Assembly: GCF_000471625.1 (NCBI RefSeq)
Contig: NZ_AUSW01000035.1
Span: 62,001 to 126,000 of the forward strand
Source of the DNA: Psychrobacter aquaticus CMS 56
GTDB lineage: Bacteria; Pseudomonadota; Gammaproteobacteria; Pseudomonadales; Moraxellaceae
DNA length: 64,000 nucleotides
Direction: 5' to 3'
The position numbers were made by a program, and so were the translations under genes. Positions 46,251-58,380 of the stretch are shown here, one piece after another (positions within the stretch are counted from its first letter, which is position 1; every line of letters begins with the position of its first letter). The notes below the pieces were generated by a model. That model did no database searches, was not told the origin of the DNA, and saw nothing but the letters and a program-made list of their open reading frames with translations.

Positions 46251-46284
46251 AAAATCCCGCAGCGTTAACGTTGCGGGATTTTTT
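46251..46284. terminator. Bidirectional terminator
   Basis: AATCCCGCAGCG-TTAA-CGTTGCGGGATT forms a GC-rich stem with A residues before and T residues after, so it can end transcription from both the plus-strand lipoprotein gene and the converging adenosyltransferase gene. Confidence 0.88.
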
Positions 46285-46391
46285 AACTTATGAAGACTGT
46301 TTGATATTTTGATACTGTTTAGCGAAAACTTAGCCATTTTAAGGCCATAAAATGCATCAAAGTGCTACTTAATAACAAGCTCTAGATACGG

Positions 46392-47033
46392 CTATTTATC
46401 ATTAGCGAGTTTTTGTAACACTTGGCTGTCCCAAAGTACTTCAGAGATTTGTTTGGGATCAGTGCAAAAGCGGGCGGCGACAAACAGCCAATCAGATAAG
46501 CGATTGATGAGACTCACCGCAGTGGGACGAATTGCTTGAGGCTGTTGCTGCTGTAACATAACGGCTCGGCGCTCAGCTCGGCGGCAAACAGTACGCGCCA
46601 CATGTAACTGACTGACCAACACCGAACCTGTCGGTAAAATAAAGTCTTTTAACGGCGGCAGAAGAGTGTTCATTGCATCAATCTGCTGCTCTAACCACTC
46701 AATATGAGTGGCATTAACGCCTTCATATTCTGGCATAGCCAGCTCACCACCAATATTAAATAACAAATGCTGAATGATGACCAAGGCTTGTGCAAAATCT
46801 AACGTTGGTTGTGATTGCAAATGCTCAGGGAGCTGTTTTTTATTTGGCGTCTCGTTATCTTTTACCGCTTGTGCCAAATATGCGCGTGCCAAACCAATAT
46901 GTGAGTTAAGCTCGTCGATATCACCCATGACGTTGAATATAGTGTCCGTTTTACTGAGACGACTGCCATCTGCCATACCCGTACTGCCATCATCTCCAGT
47001 ACGAGTGTATATTTTGCTTAAACGATTGCCCAT
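46392..47033 (-). CDS. Cob(I)alamin adenosyltransferase, PduO type
   Basis: A 213-residue ATP:corrinoid adenosyltransferase of the PduO/MMAB family. The N-terminal KIYTRTGDDGSTGMADGSR forms the ATP site. Next is DIDELNSHIGLARAYL, then LFNIGGELAMPEY, FILPTGSVLVSQLHVARTVCRRAERRAV and NRLSDWLFVAARFC. It makes adenosylcobalamin from reduced corrinoid. AAGGA precedes the start. No other cobalamin gene is nearby, so it probably works in salvage or in loading a B12-dependent enzyme elsewhere. Confidence 0.95.
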   Translation of the reverse strand: MGNRLSKIYTRTGDDGSTGMADGSRLSKTDTIFNVMGDIDELNSHIGLARAYLAQAVKDNETPNKKQLPEHLQSQPTLDFAQALVIIQHLLFNIGGELAMPEYEGVNATHIEWLEQQIDAMNTLLPPLKDFILPTGSVLVSQLHVARTVCRRAERRAVMLQQQQPQAIRPTAVSLINRLSDWLFVAARFCTDPKQISEVLWDSQVLQKLANDK

Positions 47034-47311
47034 TGCGATTCCTTAACTATTTTTATGATTGAAGAATATTAGTTGCGCGCTCATTGTAGTATTTTATGGC
47101 AGTTTTCGCTAAGATAATGGGTCAAAATTTGGCTGGTTGTTATTGTCGGCCGTTATTACAGTTACGTTATCGTTGATAACAAATAATATAGATACACGAT
47201 ATTATAAAATTTATCCCAGTTTGGCTGTATCTCTTTTATTGATGGCCAACTTATAGCCCGCTACTATTTTCATTTTTTTCTTTATACTTTTAATAAAAAG
47301 GCTTTTCCACT

Positions 47312-48772
47312 ATGACCACACCCTTTTCTGATGCGATGTCTCAGCTTGCTATCTATGATTCAATGACTGGCGGCAAGCGTCAGTTTGTACCACTCAAAGC
47401 AGGAAAGGTAGGCATGTATGTGTGCGGCATGACCGTCTATGATTATTGTCATATTGGTCATGCACGGGTAATGGTGGCCTTTGATATGGCTGTTCGCTGG
47501 TTGGCACAATTGGGTTATGACGTCAATTATGTGCGTAATATTACTGATATCGATGACAAAATCATCGCACGCGCTGCCGAAAACGGCGAGAAAATTGGTG
47601 CATTAACGCAGCGCTTTATCGAGGCGATGCATCAAGATGCAACTGCGCTTGGTTGTGAAATGCCCGATGCTGAACCGCGTGCGACCGATCACATCGACGA
47701 GATGCAGCAAATGATTGAGACGCTGGTCACTGGTAATTATGCGTATGACGGCGACAATGGCGATGTTTATTATGCGGTCGATAGTTTTGCAGATTACGGT
47801 AAATTATCAAAGCGCAATTTAGACGATATGCAGGCAGGTTCGCGGGTCGATGTTGAAAACAATAAACGCAATCCGTTTGATTTTGTCTTGTGGAAAGCAG
47901 CAAAACCTGATGAGCCGCAGTGGGCGTCACCGTGGGGACAAGGACGTCCAGGCTGGCATATTGAGTGCTCGGCGATGTCGACTAAATGCCTAGGTAACAC
48001 CTTTGATATTCATGGTGGTGGTCATGATTTACAATTCCCGCATCATGAAAATGAGATTGCGCAATCTGAAGCCGCTACTGGTTGTGAGTACGCACGTAAC
48101 TGGATGCATGTCGGCTTTATCAATGTAGATGGCGAGAAAATGTCTAAGTCATTGGACAATTTCTTTACCATCCGTGATGTGATAGCGAAGTACTTGCCTG
48201 AAACCGTGCGATTTTTCTTATTATCGAGCCATTATCGCAGTCAAGTAAACTTCTCTGATAGCGCATTGGATGAAGCACATAACAGCCTAAGCAGACTGTA
48301 CAATGCGCTAAAATTGGTGGAACAGCAAAAAGAGCAGACCTTAACAATTGATGACGCATTGATAAATGATGCCTATGGTAGCGCAACTGGGCAAGATTTT
48401 ATCAAAGCGATGAACGATGACTTTAATAGTTCTACGGCTATTAGCGTGTTATTTGGGCTGGCGCGTGATATCAATAAAGCGATTAAAGCTGAGGACGTGG
48501 AGACGGCTTGGCAATTGGCGCAGCAACTCAAAGCATTGGCACAAGTGTTGAATATTTTACAGCAGCCAGTACAGCAGTTTTTGCAAGCAGTGATTGGTGA
48601 GCAGACGGATAGCGGCTTAACCGATGCTGTTATCGATGGTCTAATCACTGAGCGCGCAGACGCCAAAATTAATAAAAACTTTGCGCGTGCGGATGAGATA
48701 CGTGAGCAGTTAAAAGACGCTGGTATTGAGCTTGAAGACAGCCGTGCTGGTACAACATGGCGGCGTGCATAA
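47312..48772 (+). CDS. cysS: Cysteinyl-tRNA synthetase
   Basis: A 486-residue class I synthetase. The zinc-site Cys lies in [19 protein letters not shown] together with the HIGH motif. Other zinc ligands are in [12 protein letters not shown] and [13 protein letters not shown], and the KMSKS loop is [12 protein letters not shown]. The anticodon-binding DALR-type C-terminus follows and ends in [13 protein letters not shown]. Length and motifs are complete. It stands alone with its own terminator. Confidence 0.98.
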   Translation: MTTPFSDAMSQLAIYDSMTGGKRQFVPLKAGKVGMYVCGMTVYDYCHIGHARVMVAFDMAVRWLAQLGYDVNYVRNITDIDDKIIARAAENGEKIGALTQRFIEAMHQDATALGCEMPDAEPRATDHIDEMQQMIETLVTGNYAYDGDNGDVYYAVDSFADYGKLSKRNLDDMQAGSRVDVENNKRNPFDFVLWKAAKPDEPQWASPWGQGRPGWHIECSAMSTKCLGNTFDIHGGGHDLQFPHHENEIAQSEAATGCEYARNWMHVGFINVDGEKMSKSLDNFFTIRDVIAKYLPETVRFFLLSSHYRSQVNFSDSALDEAHNSLSRLYNALKLVEQQKEQTLTIDDALINDAYGSATGQDFIKAMNDDFNSSTAISVLFGLARDINKAIKAEDVETAWQLAQQLKALAQVLNILQQPVQQFLQAVIGEQTDSGLTDAVIDGLITERADAKINKNFARADEIREQLKDAGIELEDSRAGTTWRRA

Positions 48773-48813
48773 AGCACAACTTTACAAAACACACATACAT
48801 ATAGTCATAAATT

Positions 48814-48839
48814 AAGTCAGCCTTGTGCTGGCTTTTTTT
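48814..48839 (+). terminator. Terminator of cysS
   Basis: AAGTCAGC-CTTGT-GCTGGCTT (eight pairs including one G-U) followed by a T run, 42 bp after the cysS stop. Confidence 0.8.
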
Positions 48840-49008
48840 GTAGACTATATTTAGGGTATGTCGTCAATCAGCACATCTATTAATTTTGATGCTTATAAGC
48901 TAATTGATGGCACGTCCTAGTTAATTTAATTATAACAAACATTTTTTACCTCAAACCTCACACGAATGGGTGGCTTTTACATATATGAATACTCTCAAGG
49001 GCCGCACC

Positions 49009-50988
49009 ATGACAGCCAACAATAAGACAATTGAGGTTGAAGGCCATAGCCACTCTATAGGTCAATATTTTCATCGATTATCGTTGCTATTGGCTTTTCT
49101 CTTCATTGTCATCAGTGCCCTTTGTCTTCCCGTTATTTCTGCGCACGCGGCAAGCACTACCGATACACCAAGCATTAGTGAGGAAAATTCAACCGACACG
49201 TCCAGCACTCCATCAGCAGCAAGCAATCCCGATACCTTTACTGAGTATGCCGCTCAACAACTTAATACGATTAAAGACAAAGAACTAACCACTTCTGGTG
49301 TCGTAGAAGAAATATTCGACCCTACTGAGCGTACCGCGGTAGAGCAAGCAGGGACGTTGCAAGGTGATACGGGGCTAACGGGAGAGTATCATGAGAGCTA
49401 TTATGTATTAGACCGACTCAATGCAGGCCTGCCACCCTTATCTAAACCACCAAATCTAACCACACCGCTTGCCACATTGGAATTTTTTCAATCAGCAGTG
49501 ATGAATCAGCAGTATGATTTGGCTGCTTACGCGCTGAATATGAATTTGATTGAAGAGGATGTTCAGCGTAGTCGTGCTCTTGAGTTAACGAAGCGTCTCG
49601 ATTTTTTATTGTCCGAAAGAAAGCTTTACGTATTTGATGATTTACCAGATCGGCCCGATGGTCTGATAGAGCCGCCACTTGGCAATACCAGTAGCGTGAT
49701 GGGTATCGTCAGACGCTCTATCCAACTTGGCTACATTGATTATCGTGAGCGCCGTGTCCCTATTTATTTGCAGCGAGTACGGGTAGAGGACAGTGCGCCT
49801 GTCTGGGTGTTTTCAGCTCAAACAGTTGGCAATATTGACAACCTTTATGAGCAATATCATCCAGCAGAATTTGAGCGGTATCTGCCTATTTGGCTAAAGT
49901 TCAAAGTCTTTGGTATCGCATTGTGGGAGTTTTTGGCGTTAATATCGTTTTTTTTACTGACGATGGGTGTGGGTTGGTTACTAAGTAAAGGAACCGAAAA
50001 GATCATCAGTTATTATATCGATGATGAAAAATACAGTATGTATGTCGGTAGTAGCAATGGTGTCGCAGACTTGGTCGGTAAGCTGACAGTACCTCTAACC
50101 TTTGCCATCAGTTTTTTACTGGTATTTACGTTGGTTTCTGGTGGATTTCCATACTTAGATGCCGTTGCCTCATCGACACGGCCACTGATTTGGATCGGTC
50201 TGGTCTTTAGTACCATGTGGTTGGGCATCCGCATCATTAATTTTTTTGCTAACCGTTATCAAAACCTGCAGATTGAAAATCTGGCTGAAGAGCATTTTGA
50301 TAAAGAACGCCGTCGCCGTACCTATGTATCGATATTTCGCCGTGTTTTTATCTTTGTTATGATTCTCGGCAGCATCTGGATGGGTCTGAGTGAGTTTGCC
50401 AACATGGAAGGGCTTGGAAAAACGTTGTTGACTTCGGCTGGTATTGCAGGCGTGGTTATCGGTATAGCGGCGCAACCCATCTTGGGCAATATTATCGCTG
50501 GTGTACAAGTGGCGGTGACGCAGCCTGTACGGATTGGCGACAGTGTGATAATGGATGGTAACTTTAGTACCGTTGAAGATTTGCGTTACACTTATGCTGT
50601 TCTAAAAACATGGGATGAACGTCGATTGATTGTACCGATGCGCGAATTAATTACTGAAACAGTAGAAAACTGGTCGCATACCGAAGTACATCAGACCTGT
50701 CCTGTATTTTTGTATATCGATTATGGTGCAGATATTGATGCCATTCGCCAGCACTTCATATCGGTGGTCAAAGACCACAAGCTTTGGGATAACAAAACTG
50801 AGCCTGAAATATTTGTCGTTGAGGTGACTGAAAAAACCATTCAACTGCGTGGCGCTGTTTCGTCGATAGGTCCCATAGAAGCATGGACGCTTGCCTGTGA
50901 GATACGTGAACAAATGCTTGGCTACTTGCATGACCAGCAAAATAAGTATTTACCGACAGAGCGTTTTGCATTAAGACAAGACCATTAG
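49009..50988 (+). CDS. MscS-family mechanosensitive ion channel with periplasmic domain
   Basis: About 659 residues from the ATG at 49009, which has AAGGG eight bases upstream; ATGs at 48970 and 48985 are in frame. A signal or first helix (LSLLLAFLFIVISALCLPVI) leads into a roughly 250-residue soluble domain of unknown fold. Helices follow at about 305-335, 370-395 and 400-425. The MscS core comes next with the pore helix (GLGKTLLTSAGIAGVVIGIA, AAQPILGNIIAGVQVAVTQP), then the beta domain (VRIGDSVIMDGNFSTVEDLR, VPMRELITETVENWS). It should act as an inner-membrane osmotic safety valve. Confidence 0.92.
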   Translation: MTANNKTIEVEGHSHSIGQYFHRLSLLLAFLFIVISALCLPVISAHAASTTDTPSISEENSTDTSSTPSAASNPDTFTEYAAQQLNTIKDKELTTSGVVEEIFDPTERTAVEQAGTLQGDTGLTGEYHESYYVLDRLNAGLPPLSKPPNLTTPLATLEFFQSAVMNQQYDLAAYALNMNLIEEDVQRSRALELTKRLDFLLSERKLYVFDDLPDRPDGLIEPPLGNTSSVMGIVRRSIQLGYIDYRERRVPIYLQRVRVEDSAPVWVFSAQTVGNIDNLYEQYHPAEFERYLPIWLKFKVFGIALWEFLALISFFLLTMGVGWLLSKGTEKIISYYIDDEKYSMYVGSSNGVADLVGKLTVPLTFAISFLLVFTLVSGGFPYLDAVASSTRPLIWIGLVFSTMWLGIRIINFFANRYQNLQIENLAEEHFDKERRRRTYVSIFRRVFIFVMILGSIWMGLSEFANMEGLGKTLLTSAGIAGVVIGIAAQPILGNIIAGVQVAVTQPVRIGDSVIMDGNFSTVEDLRYTYAVLKTWDERRLIVPMRELITETVENWSHTEVHQTCPVFLYIDYGADIDAIRQHFISVVKDHKLWDNKTEPEIFVVEVTEKTIQLRGAVSSIGPIEAWTLACEIREQMLGYLHDQQNKYLPTERFALRQDH

Positions 50989-51168
50989 CAGTAAAAGAGA
51001 GTCGCTAAAAGAATCACTAACCATGCAAAGCGTGCCATGCCTATCGTTAGACCAAGACGTGCTTGGGTGAAATAAGCTGATAAATAAGCATGCGGTTTGT
51101 CTGCTTATTTGTTATAATGTGGCGTTATTTTTAAGGGATAAATGCAAAAATCCCACCCATCAAAATAA

Positions 51169-52659
<1,491 letters not shown>

Positions 52660-52728
52660 ACGGTATCTAATAGTCCTATAGTGTCTTAATAGTAACGATT
52701 GGCAGTAATGTCATGACTTTTAGATACA

Positions 52729-52768
52729 AACAGCCAACAATGCTTTGTTATTGTTGGCTGTTTTTTTT
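52729..52768 (+). terminator. Terminator of guaB
   Basis: AACAGCCAACAAT / ATTGTTGGCTGTT form a 13-bp perfect stem with an eight-base loop, followed by a T run. It lies about 70 bp after guaB. Confidence 0.9.
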
Positions 52769-52848
52769 GTAAAATACATAACGGATTATTATAACACTGC
52801 CTGCGTATACGTCTGGCCTTTCATTTTTAGACTTGAGGAACATACACA

Positions 52849-54219
52849 ATGAGTTACTTTGGCACCGATGGTATTCGCGGCAAATTTGGTGAGTTACCGA
52901 TTACGCCTGATTTTATTTTAAAATTAGGTTATGTGACGGGACAAGTATTAAGAGAGAATAATGACAATCCTGCTCGCAAGCCAAGTGTGGTTATTGGTAA
53001 AGATACTCGTCTATCAGGTTATGTCATCGAAGGCGCATTACAAGCAGGTTTCAATGCTGCTGGCGTCGATGTTCATATGCTCGGCCCTTTACCTACGCCT
53101 GCTATTGCGCACTTGACCCGCAGTTTTAATGCGGATGCGGGTGTGGTTATCTCAGCTTCACACAATCCGTATTATGATAATGGTATCAAGCTGTTTTCAG
53201 CTGATGGTAAAAAGCTGACTGATGAGATGCAAAACTCTATCAATGATAAGTTAAAAGCCATTATGAATGCCTCTGAGGCTGATGGTAATGTTATTATGCC
53301 TATTCTTGATCCAGCACAACTGGGTAAAAACAATCGAATTAATGATGCCAAAGGCCGTTATATCGAGTTTTGTAAAGGCAGTTTTCCTTATCAGTATGAT
53401 TTGAGCCATCTGACCATAGTAGTAGATAGTGCCAATGGGGCAGGCTATAGCGTGGCACCAAGAGTCATGCGTGAGCTGGGTGCAAACGTAATTGCTATTA
53501 ACAACACGCCTGATGGTATTAATATTAATGCAGATTGCGGTTCGACGCATCCTGAGGGTTTACAAAAAGCGGTACTGGAGCACGACGCAGATGTTGGTAT
53601 TGCCCTAGATGGTGACGGTGATCGTATCGTGATGGTTGACGAAACGGGCAAATTGATTGATGGCGATGGTATCTTATATTTGCTTGCCACCCAAGGTCAT
53701 ACTAAGGCTAAAGGTGTGGTGGGCACACTCATGAGTAATATGGGTTTAGAGCTGGCACTCAAAGAAGCAGGAATTGAGTTTGCTCGGGCAAAAGTGGGTG
53801 ACCGTTATGTTATGCACAAGCTTGAAGCCAACGGTTGGATATTGGGCGGAGAGCCTTCTGGCCACATTTTATGTCTCGATAAAAGCCGTACAGGCGATGC
53901 CATCATCGCTGGCTTGCAAGTATTGGCAGTCATGCAGGCACGAGGTCGTGCGCTTAGCGATCTCGTCGAAGGTTTTGAAGTGCTCCCACAAAAACTGGTC
54001 AATGTGCGTTTGTCTCAAATGCAAGATCCTTTTCATTATCCAGAACTCGTCGCTGCTTTTGATAAAGCGCAGGCTACGTTAGAAGGTCGTGGTCGCGTGC
54101 TCATTCGTCAGTCAGGGACAGAGCCGATGATTCGGGTGATGGTCGAGTCAGATGATGTCATAGAGTGTGATGTGATGGCGAATGAGTTAGCCGATCATAT
54201 TAAAGCCTTATTAGGTTGA
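52849..54219 (+). CDS. glmM: Phosphoglucosamine mutase
   Basis: A 456-residue alpha-D-phosphohexomutase converting glucosamine-6-phosphate to glucosamine-1-phosphate for peptidoglycan and LPS. It starts [20 protein letters not shown]. The phosphoserine is S104 in [16 protein letters not shown], the Mg site is [13 protein letters not shown], the sugar loop is GGEPSGHI and the phosphate loop is [20 protein letters not shown] precedes the start. It sits between guaB and pdxH on one strand, with pdxH only 52 bp downstream. Confidence 0.98.
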   Translation: MSYFGTDGIRGKFGELPITPDFILKLGYVTGQVLRENNDNPARKPSVVIGKDTRLSGYVIEGALQAGFNAAGVDVHMLGPLPTPAIAHLTRSFNADAGVVISASHNPYYDNGIKLFSADGKKLTDEMQNSINDKLKAIMNASEADGNVIMPILDPAQLGKNNRINDAKGRYIEFCKGSFPYQYDLSHLTIVVDSANGAGYSVAPRVMRELGANVIAINNTPDGININADCGSTHPEGLQKAVLEHDADVGIALDGDGDRIVMVDETGKLIDGDGILYLLATQGHTKAKGVVGTLMSNMGLELALKEAGIEFARAKVGDRYVMHKLEANGWILGGEPSGHILCLDKSRTGDAIIAGLQVLAVMQARGRALSDLVEGFEVLPQKLVNVRLSQMQDPFHYPELVAAFDKAQATLEGRGRVLIRQSGTEPMIRVMVESDDVIECDVMANELADHIKALLG

Positions 54220-54271
54220 TCATCCTTAATGACACGCCCTAACGATATCAATATTAAAATAAGGAATTACG

Positions 54272-54931
54272 ATGAGCATGGATTTTACCGATCAGCGCCT
54301 CTCCTATGAAAAAGGTGAGCTTGACCAACAGTCAGTACCAGAGTCACCATTTGAGCTATTAAACGCTTGGATGATTGAAGCCATAGAGCAAAACGTGCAA
54401 GAACCATATGCGATGAGCTTGGCAACCTGCGGTGCAGACAATAAGCCCAGTGTGCGTATCGTCTTGCTGCGTGAAATGACGGATACCGGTATTGTTTTTT
54501 ATACCAATTACGAAAGCGCGAAAGGACAAGACATTGTAGAAAATCCTCATGCTGAGGCCCTGTTTTTTTGGCATGAGCTTGAGCGCCAAATTCGTATCAG
54601 TGGCAGTATTGCTAAAATTGATGCTGATAAGTCTGCGACCTATTTTCAAAAACGTCCGCATGACAGTCAAGTGGGCGCGTGGGTAAGCCAACCACAAAGT
54701 GGCGAAGTCGCTAACCGTGAGGTCATGGAACAGACGTTTGTGCAATTACAAACAAAATATCCAGAGCACAGTCCTGTACCAACACCAGCGTTCTGGGGTG
54801 GTTATGAAATTACTGTTGAAAAAATTGAGTTTTGGCAGGGGCGAGCCAATCGGATGCATGACCGCATTGTTTATGAGCAAGATAGTAGTACGGAGGCAGC
54901 AAAATGGATGACAAAACGTTTACTACCATAA
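54272..54931 (+). CDS. pdxH: Pyridoxine/pyridoxamine 5'-phosphate oxidase
   Basis: A 219-residue FMN flavoenzyme that makes pyridoxal 5'-phosphate. Typical segments are YEKGELDQQSVPESPFELL, AMSLATCGADNKPSVRIVLL (FMN phosphate site), YTNYESAKGQDIVENPHAEA, FFWHELERQIRISGSI, RPHDSQVGAWVSQPQS and the end WQGRANRMHDRIVYE. AAGGA precedes the start. It likely shares a transcript with glmM and ends at a strong bidirectional terminator. Confidence 0.98.
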   Translation: MSMDFTDQRLSYEKGELDQQSVPESPFELLNAWMIEAIEQNVQEPYAMSLATCGADNKPSVRIVLLREMTDTGIVFYTNYESAKGQDIVENPHAEALFFWHELERQIRISGSIAKIDADKSATYFQKRPHDSQVGAWVSQPQSGEVANREVMEQTFVQLQTKYPEHSPVPTPAFWGGYEITVEKIEFWQGRANRMHDRIVYEQDSSTEAAKWMTKRLLP

Positions 54932-54952
54932 TGATAAACGTATTATTTTAGA

Positions 54953-54999
54953 ACATCAAAAAGCCACTCTACCAATTATTGAGAGTGGCTTTTTGATGT
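54953..54999. terminator. Bidirectional terminator between pdxH and the efflux operon
   Basis: ACATCAAAAAGCCACTCT and AGAGTGGCTTTTTGATGT form an 18-bp perfect stem with an 11-base loop. Internal A and T tracts give a terminator in both directions. The right arm touches the emrA-like stop codon. Confidence 0.88.
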
Positions 55000-56303
55000 T
55001 ATTTTTTTGCCGCGATCACATTGGTATCGATATCAACTGAGACAGACATACCTGGACGCAATCGTGCAAGCTTAGGCTGATCTTGGTCTAAGTCGATTCG
55101 TACAGGAATACGTTGGGCAATTTTAATATAATTACCCGTTGCCGGATTGGCCGCACCTGCACTAAACTCACTGCCTGTTGCCGGAGAGATATTACTGACA
55201 TGACCACTAAACTTGGCACCGCCCAGTGCGTCAACATGAATAGCGGCAGGTTCGCCTATGGCCATATTCGTGATTTGGGTTTCTTTAAAATTTGCAATAA
55301 TCCATATTCCTTTTGGAACGATATACATCAGCTGAGTACCGGCACTAACGTATTGACCTTCTTTAACGCTCACTTGACTGAGCTGACCAGATTCAGGAGC
55401 CGTGATGATGGTATTGTCCAAATTAATTTGAGCTTGTTTGATACCTGCTTCAGCGCTTTTTATGTTCGCATCCAAAGAAGAGCGACTACCACTGGTTTTT
55501 TCTCGGTTTTGACGAGCCGCTTGTAAGTTGGCATCCGCTTGTTGCACACTTGCTTGTGCCTGAGCAAGCTGCGCTTTGATATGAGCAACCTCGGCTTTCG
55601 ATACAGCACCGATGGCATCTAAGCCTTGATAGCGATTTAGATCCTCACGAGCACTTTCAACATCAATTTTGGCGCTATACAAATCAGCTTCTCGTGCTTC
55701 GATTTGCGCTTGGCTGGTTTGCGTATCTTGAGTGTTGCTAGAGCGATTGGTCATCGCCACTTCGGTATTGGCCTCGGCTTGTTCAAGCTGCTGTTGAAAC
55801 GTTCGATCATCTATTTTTATCAATAGATCACCCGCTTTGACACTAGCAAAATCTTGTACTGCTACGTCAGTCACGTAACCTGATACTTGCGAGCTAATAA
55901 TAGTCGTTTGACCTTTGACAAAAGCGTTATTTGTTTGTTGAATGGAAGAGGTAAACGGAGGTAGTTTCCATGCATATAAAATCAGTGCCACGCCAATGAA
56001 GATCAACAGAATCAGCAAACCCAAATTCAAGTAAGATTTTTTCTTGGGCGACCAGCCAGTCGAGTCAGGAATAGGCTCTTTGGGCGGCATAGGAAGTTCA
56101 TTATGTTCTATAGAACTCTCTACAGGCGAAGAAACAGAACGGTCAGAAGGTGTTTCTGGTTTTGGCGTGTCTATGCTATCTGGCGTAGCGTTTGCCGTGA
56201 TATCTGCTGTACTGCTATTGGAATCTGTACCTATGTCTTTAGCTGGCGCGCCAGTTGATGTATGAGATTTTTGGCTAAACTCATTGGGTTTTTCTTGGCT
56301 CAT
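54999..56303 (-). CDS. emrA: HlyD/EmrA-type membrane fusion protein
   Basis: A 434-residue periplasmic adaptor. Residues 1-90 are a Ser/Thr/Pro/Glu-rich cytoplasmic region, followed by one membrane helix (LNLGLLILLIFIGVALILYAW). The biotinyl-lipoyl half-motifs (TTIISSQVSGYVTDVAVQDF and IITAPESGQLSQVSVKEGQY) flank a long alpha-hairpin coiled coil (about residues 185-300). The last part is the beta-barrel (GEPAAIHVDALGGAKFSGHV, RIPVRIDLDQ). It links the EmrB-type pump encoded upstream to an outer-membrane channel. The acidic disordered N-terminus is longer than in E. coli EmrA. Confidence 0.92.
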   Translation of the reverse strand: MSQEKPNEFSQKSHTSTGAPAKDIGTDSNSSTADITANATPDSIDTPKPETPSDRSVSSPVESSIEHNELPMPPKEPIPDSTGWSPKKKSYLNLGLLILLIFIGVALILYAWKLPPFTSSIQQTNNAFVKGQTTIISSQVSGYVTDVAVQDFASVKAGDLLIKIDDRTFQQQLEQAEANTEVAMTNRSSNTQDTQTSQAQIEAREADLYSAKIDVESAREDLNRYQGLDAIGAVSKAEVAHIKAQLAQAQASVQQADANLQAARQNREKTSGSRSSLDANIKSAEAGIKQAQINLDNTIITAPESGQLSQVSVKEGQYVSAGTQLMYIVPKGIWIIANFKETQITNMAIGEPAAIHVDALGGAKFSGHVSNISPATGSEFSAGAANPATGNYIKIAQRIPVRIDLDQDQPKLARLRPGMSVSVDIDTNVIAAKK

Positions 56304-56405
56304 GACGCGTTCCTAGATTTTGAATATACAAGTGCTTAAAAGGTTTAAACAGTTATTTAATGGATTTTAATATTATTAATGTCGTTAGGATATGTCCTAA
56401 TAAGA

Positions 56406-58094
56406 TTATTTTGGTTCGCGCATTTTAGCGATGACCGCGAGCTCTTTAGCTAGTGGATTGCGTTTATGATATCGGTAATAAAAATAATTGATCAATAAAA
56501 TGGCCGTAGTGAAAGTGGCCATACTGGCTATCAAAAAGAATAAGTCATTATATGCGGCAACCGTCGCTTGACGTTGTATACCTTGAAGTACTTGTCCCAT
56601 TGCCGCCACGTTTACTTGGGCAGAGTCTGTTATTTGGCTCGACAAAGCTCTACTTGCACCAGCTACTTGTCCCATCAACGCAGGATTTCCTAAATTGAGT
56701 GAACCGACCATATCAGCATAGTGCATTTGCGTACGAATCGTCGTAAAAGCCTGAATGCCCGCCGCGCCTGCTAGTCCACCAATCGTTTGAGAGATACCAA
56801 AGATGACAGAAAAACTAATAATATAGGCAGGGCCACTGGCGATAGCACGTAAAAACCCTTCAAAAACCAGTGGTCCCATAAAGTACACAGCAGCAAATGC
56901 AATGAGAAACTGGCTCAGATAAAACATATAAGGGGCTGAATTAATAGATACTCCAGTATCCATCCAAGCACCAATGGCGATAAGTGCCATTGCAAAAATA
57001 ACGGGACGGCGCAGATCCATCGCATTGGTACTAAAAATGCTAATCACTAAGGCTAAGACGCTGGCAGCTAGGATGACAGCATAAAAAGTAATCAGCTGAT
57101 CGTTACCGTAGCCAAGACTGGCCAGCAATCCTGCAGCGCCTACATTCTGCTCAGACAGTAAAATACGCATGACAGCACCAGTGACCATGAAAGCAATAAT
57201 ATTGCGACTACGCATCCAGCGAACTTGTAGCATGGGATTTTTGCGGTGCGTTTCAATCCATAGTGCGATGCTAATATTAACAGCTGCAATGATAAGTGCG
57301 TAGATCAGCCAAGGCGTTGTCCACCACTGAATACGGCCTTGTACCAAAAAAACCGCCAACGCAGCAAGACCACTGGCAAAAAAACCAAAGCTTAAAAAAT
57401 CGAGTTTTTCAAAGACTTTTTCGGTATTACCGGGCGGTAGCTCTAATATATTGATCAGTCCAAAGCAAATTAATGCCAAACCAAATTGAAATAAAAATAA
57501 GTTTTCAAGTTGGCCATCGATAGCAAGGTAGGGCGAGATAAGGCGAGATAATGGAATGCCAAACTGTACTAAACCAAATCCCAGTATTAATCCACTGGTA
57601 CGTTTGACGGTTGGCATGCCTTGCAAACAATAGAATAAGCCTAGTACGGTCATGCCACTAGCAACCATACCACTCAATCCTCTAGCAATAATTTCTAGAT
57701 AATAAGAGTCAATCTGGATATTAGTAGCGTTCAATAGATGGCTACTGACCAACCACTGTAAACTCGTCGCGGCTAATAAAAAAAACAGAGTGATTTTACT
57801 AAAAAGGGACATGCCAAATTGCTGGCGAATCTTATATAGTAAGACAGTAATACAAACATTTGTCATATTATAAGCGACGGATATCCAACCGCCTTCGACT
57901 GGCGTCAGTCCCATCTCACCTTGAATTTGGGTCAAATTGGCCACCAGTAGACCATTTTGGAAGCTGGCTGTTATGCCAATAAAAATCCCAATAATTAAAT
58001 AGAATAGTTTACGGCGTGCAGGATGGTCAGGATTGGCTGGAGAGCCCACCATCATTGGTTGTTCATGCGGCTTAAATTGATATTCAGTATTCAT
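56406..58094 (-). CDS. emrB: DHA2-family (EmrB-like) multidrug MFS transporter
   Basis: About 562 residues from ATG 58094 with around 14 helices. The first conserved segments are FYLIIGIFIGITASFQNGLL and QIQGEMGLTPVEGGWISVAY, and the frame ends KRNPLAKELAVIAKMREPK. The open frame runs 46 codons further upstream through hydrophobic but non-conserved sequence, so the shorter start is preferred even though its ribosome-binding site is weak. With the adaptor 100 bp downstream it forms a tripartite drug-efflux system. Substrates are unknown and no dedicated regulator lies next to it. Confidence 0.9.
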   Translation of the reverse strand: MNTEYQFKPHEQPMMVGSPANPDHPARRKLFYLIIGIFIGITASFQNGLLVANLTQIQGEMGLTPVEGGWISVAYNMTNVCITVLLYKIRQQFGMSLFSKITLFFLLAATSLQWLVSSHLLNATNIQIDSYYLEIIARGLSGMVASGMTVLGLFYCLQGMPTVKRTSGLILGFGLVQFGIPLSRLISPYLAIDGQLENLFLFQFGLALICFGLINILELPPGNTEKVFEKLDFLSFGFFASGLAALAVFLVQGRIQWWTTPWLIYALIIAAVNISIALWIETHRKNPMLQVRWMRSRNIIAFMVTGAVMRILLSEQNVGAAGLLASLGYGNDQLITFYAVILAASVLALVISIFSTNAMDLRRPVIFAMALIAIGAWMDTGVSINSAPYMFYLSQFLIAFAAVYFMGPLVFEGFLRAIASGPAYIISFSVIFGISQTIGGLAGAAGIQAFTTIRTQMHYADMVGSLNLGNPALMGQVAGASRALSSQITDSAQVNVAAMGQVLQGIQRQATVAAYNDLFFLIASMATFTTAILLINYFYYRYHKRNPLAKELAVIAKMREPK

Positions 58095-58296
58095 GAGCGT
58101 ACGATAAGATGCGATGGAGAGTAAAAAGACATAGAGCAGATTCCAGACAAAAATAGTACCAAGCGAGTATATAGTTAGTGAAAAGTGATATCGATACACC
58201 AGCAGTACTATAGCGACCTTAAAGTATTTCAACTATACCGCTGCAACCATTTACAAATGCTTTGCTCGTCTTGTCAAAAAAAATAATGAGTTGAAC

Positions 58297-58323
58297 AAAA
58301 ACACAGCCCTAATAAGAGCTGTG
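58297..58323 (-). terminator. Terminator after the glutathione S-transferase gene
   Basis: On the minus strand CACAGCTCT-TATT-AGGGCTGTG (nine pairs including one T-G) is followed by five T residues. It lies between the GST and emrB-like genes. Confidence 0.7.
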
Positions 58324-58380
58324 CTTTATACATCAAAATAGGTCAAATCAAATGTTCAGCAATGAGATTGGTTCACAACG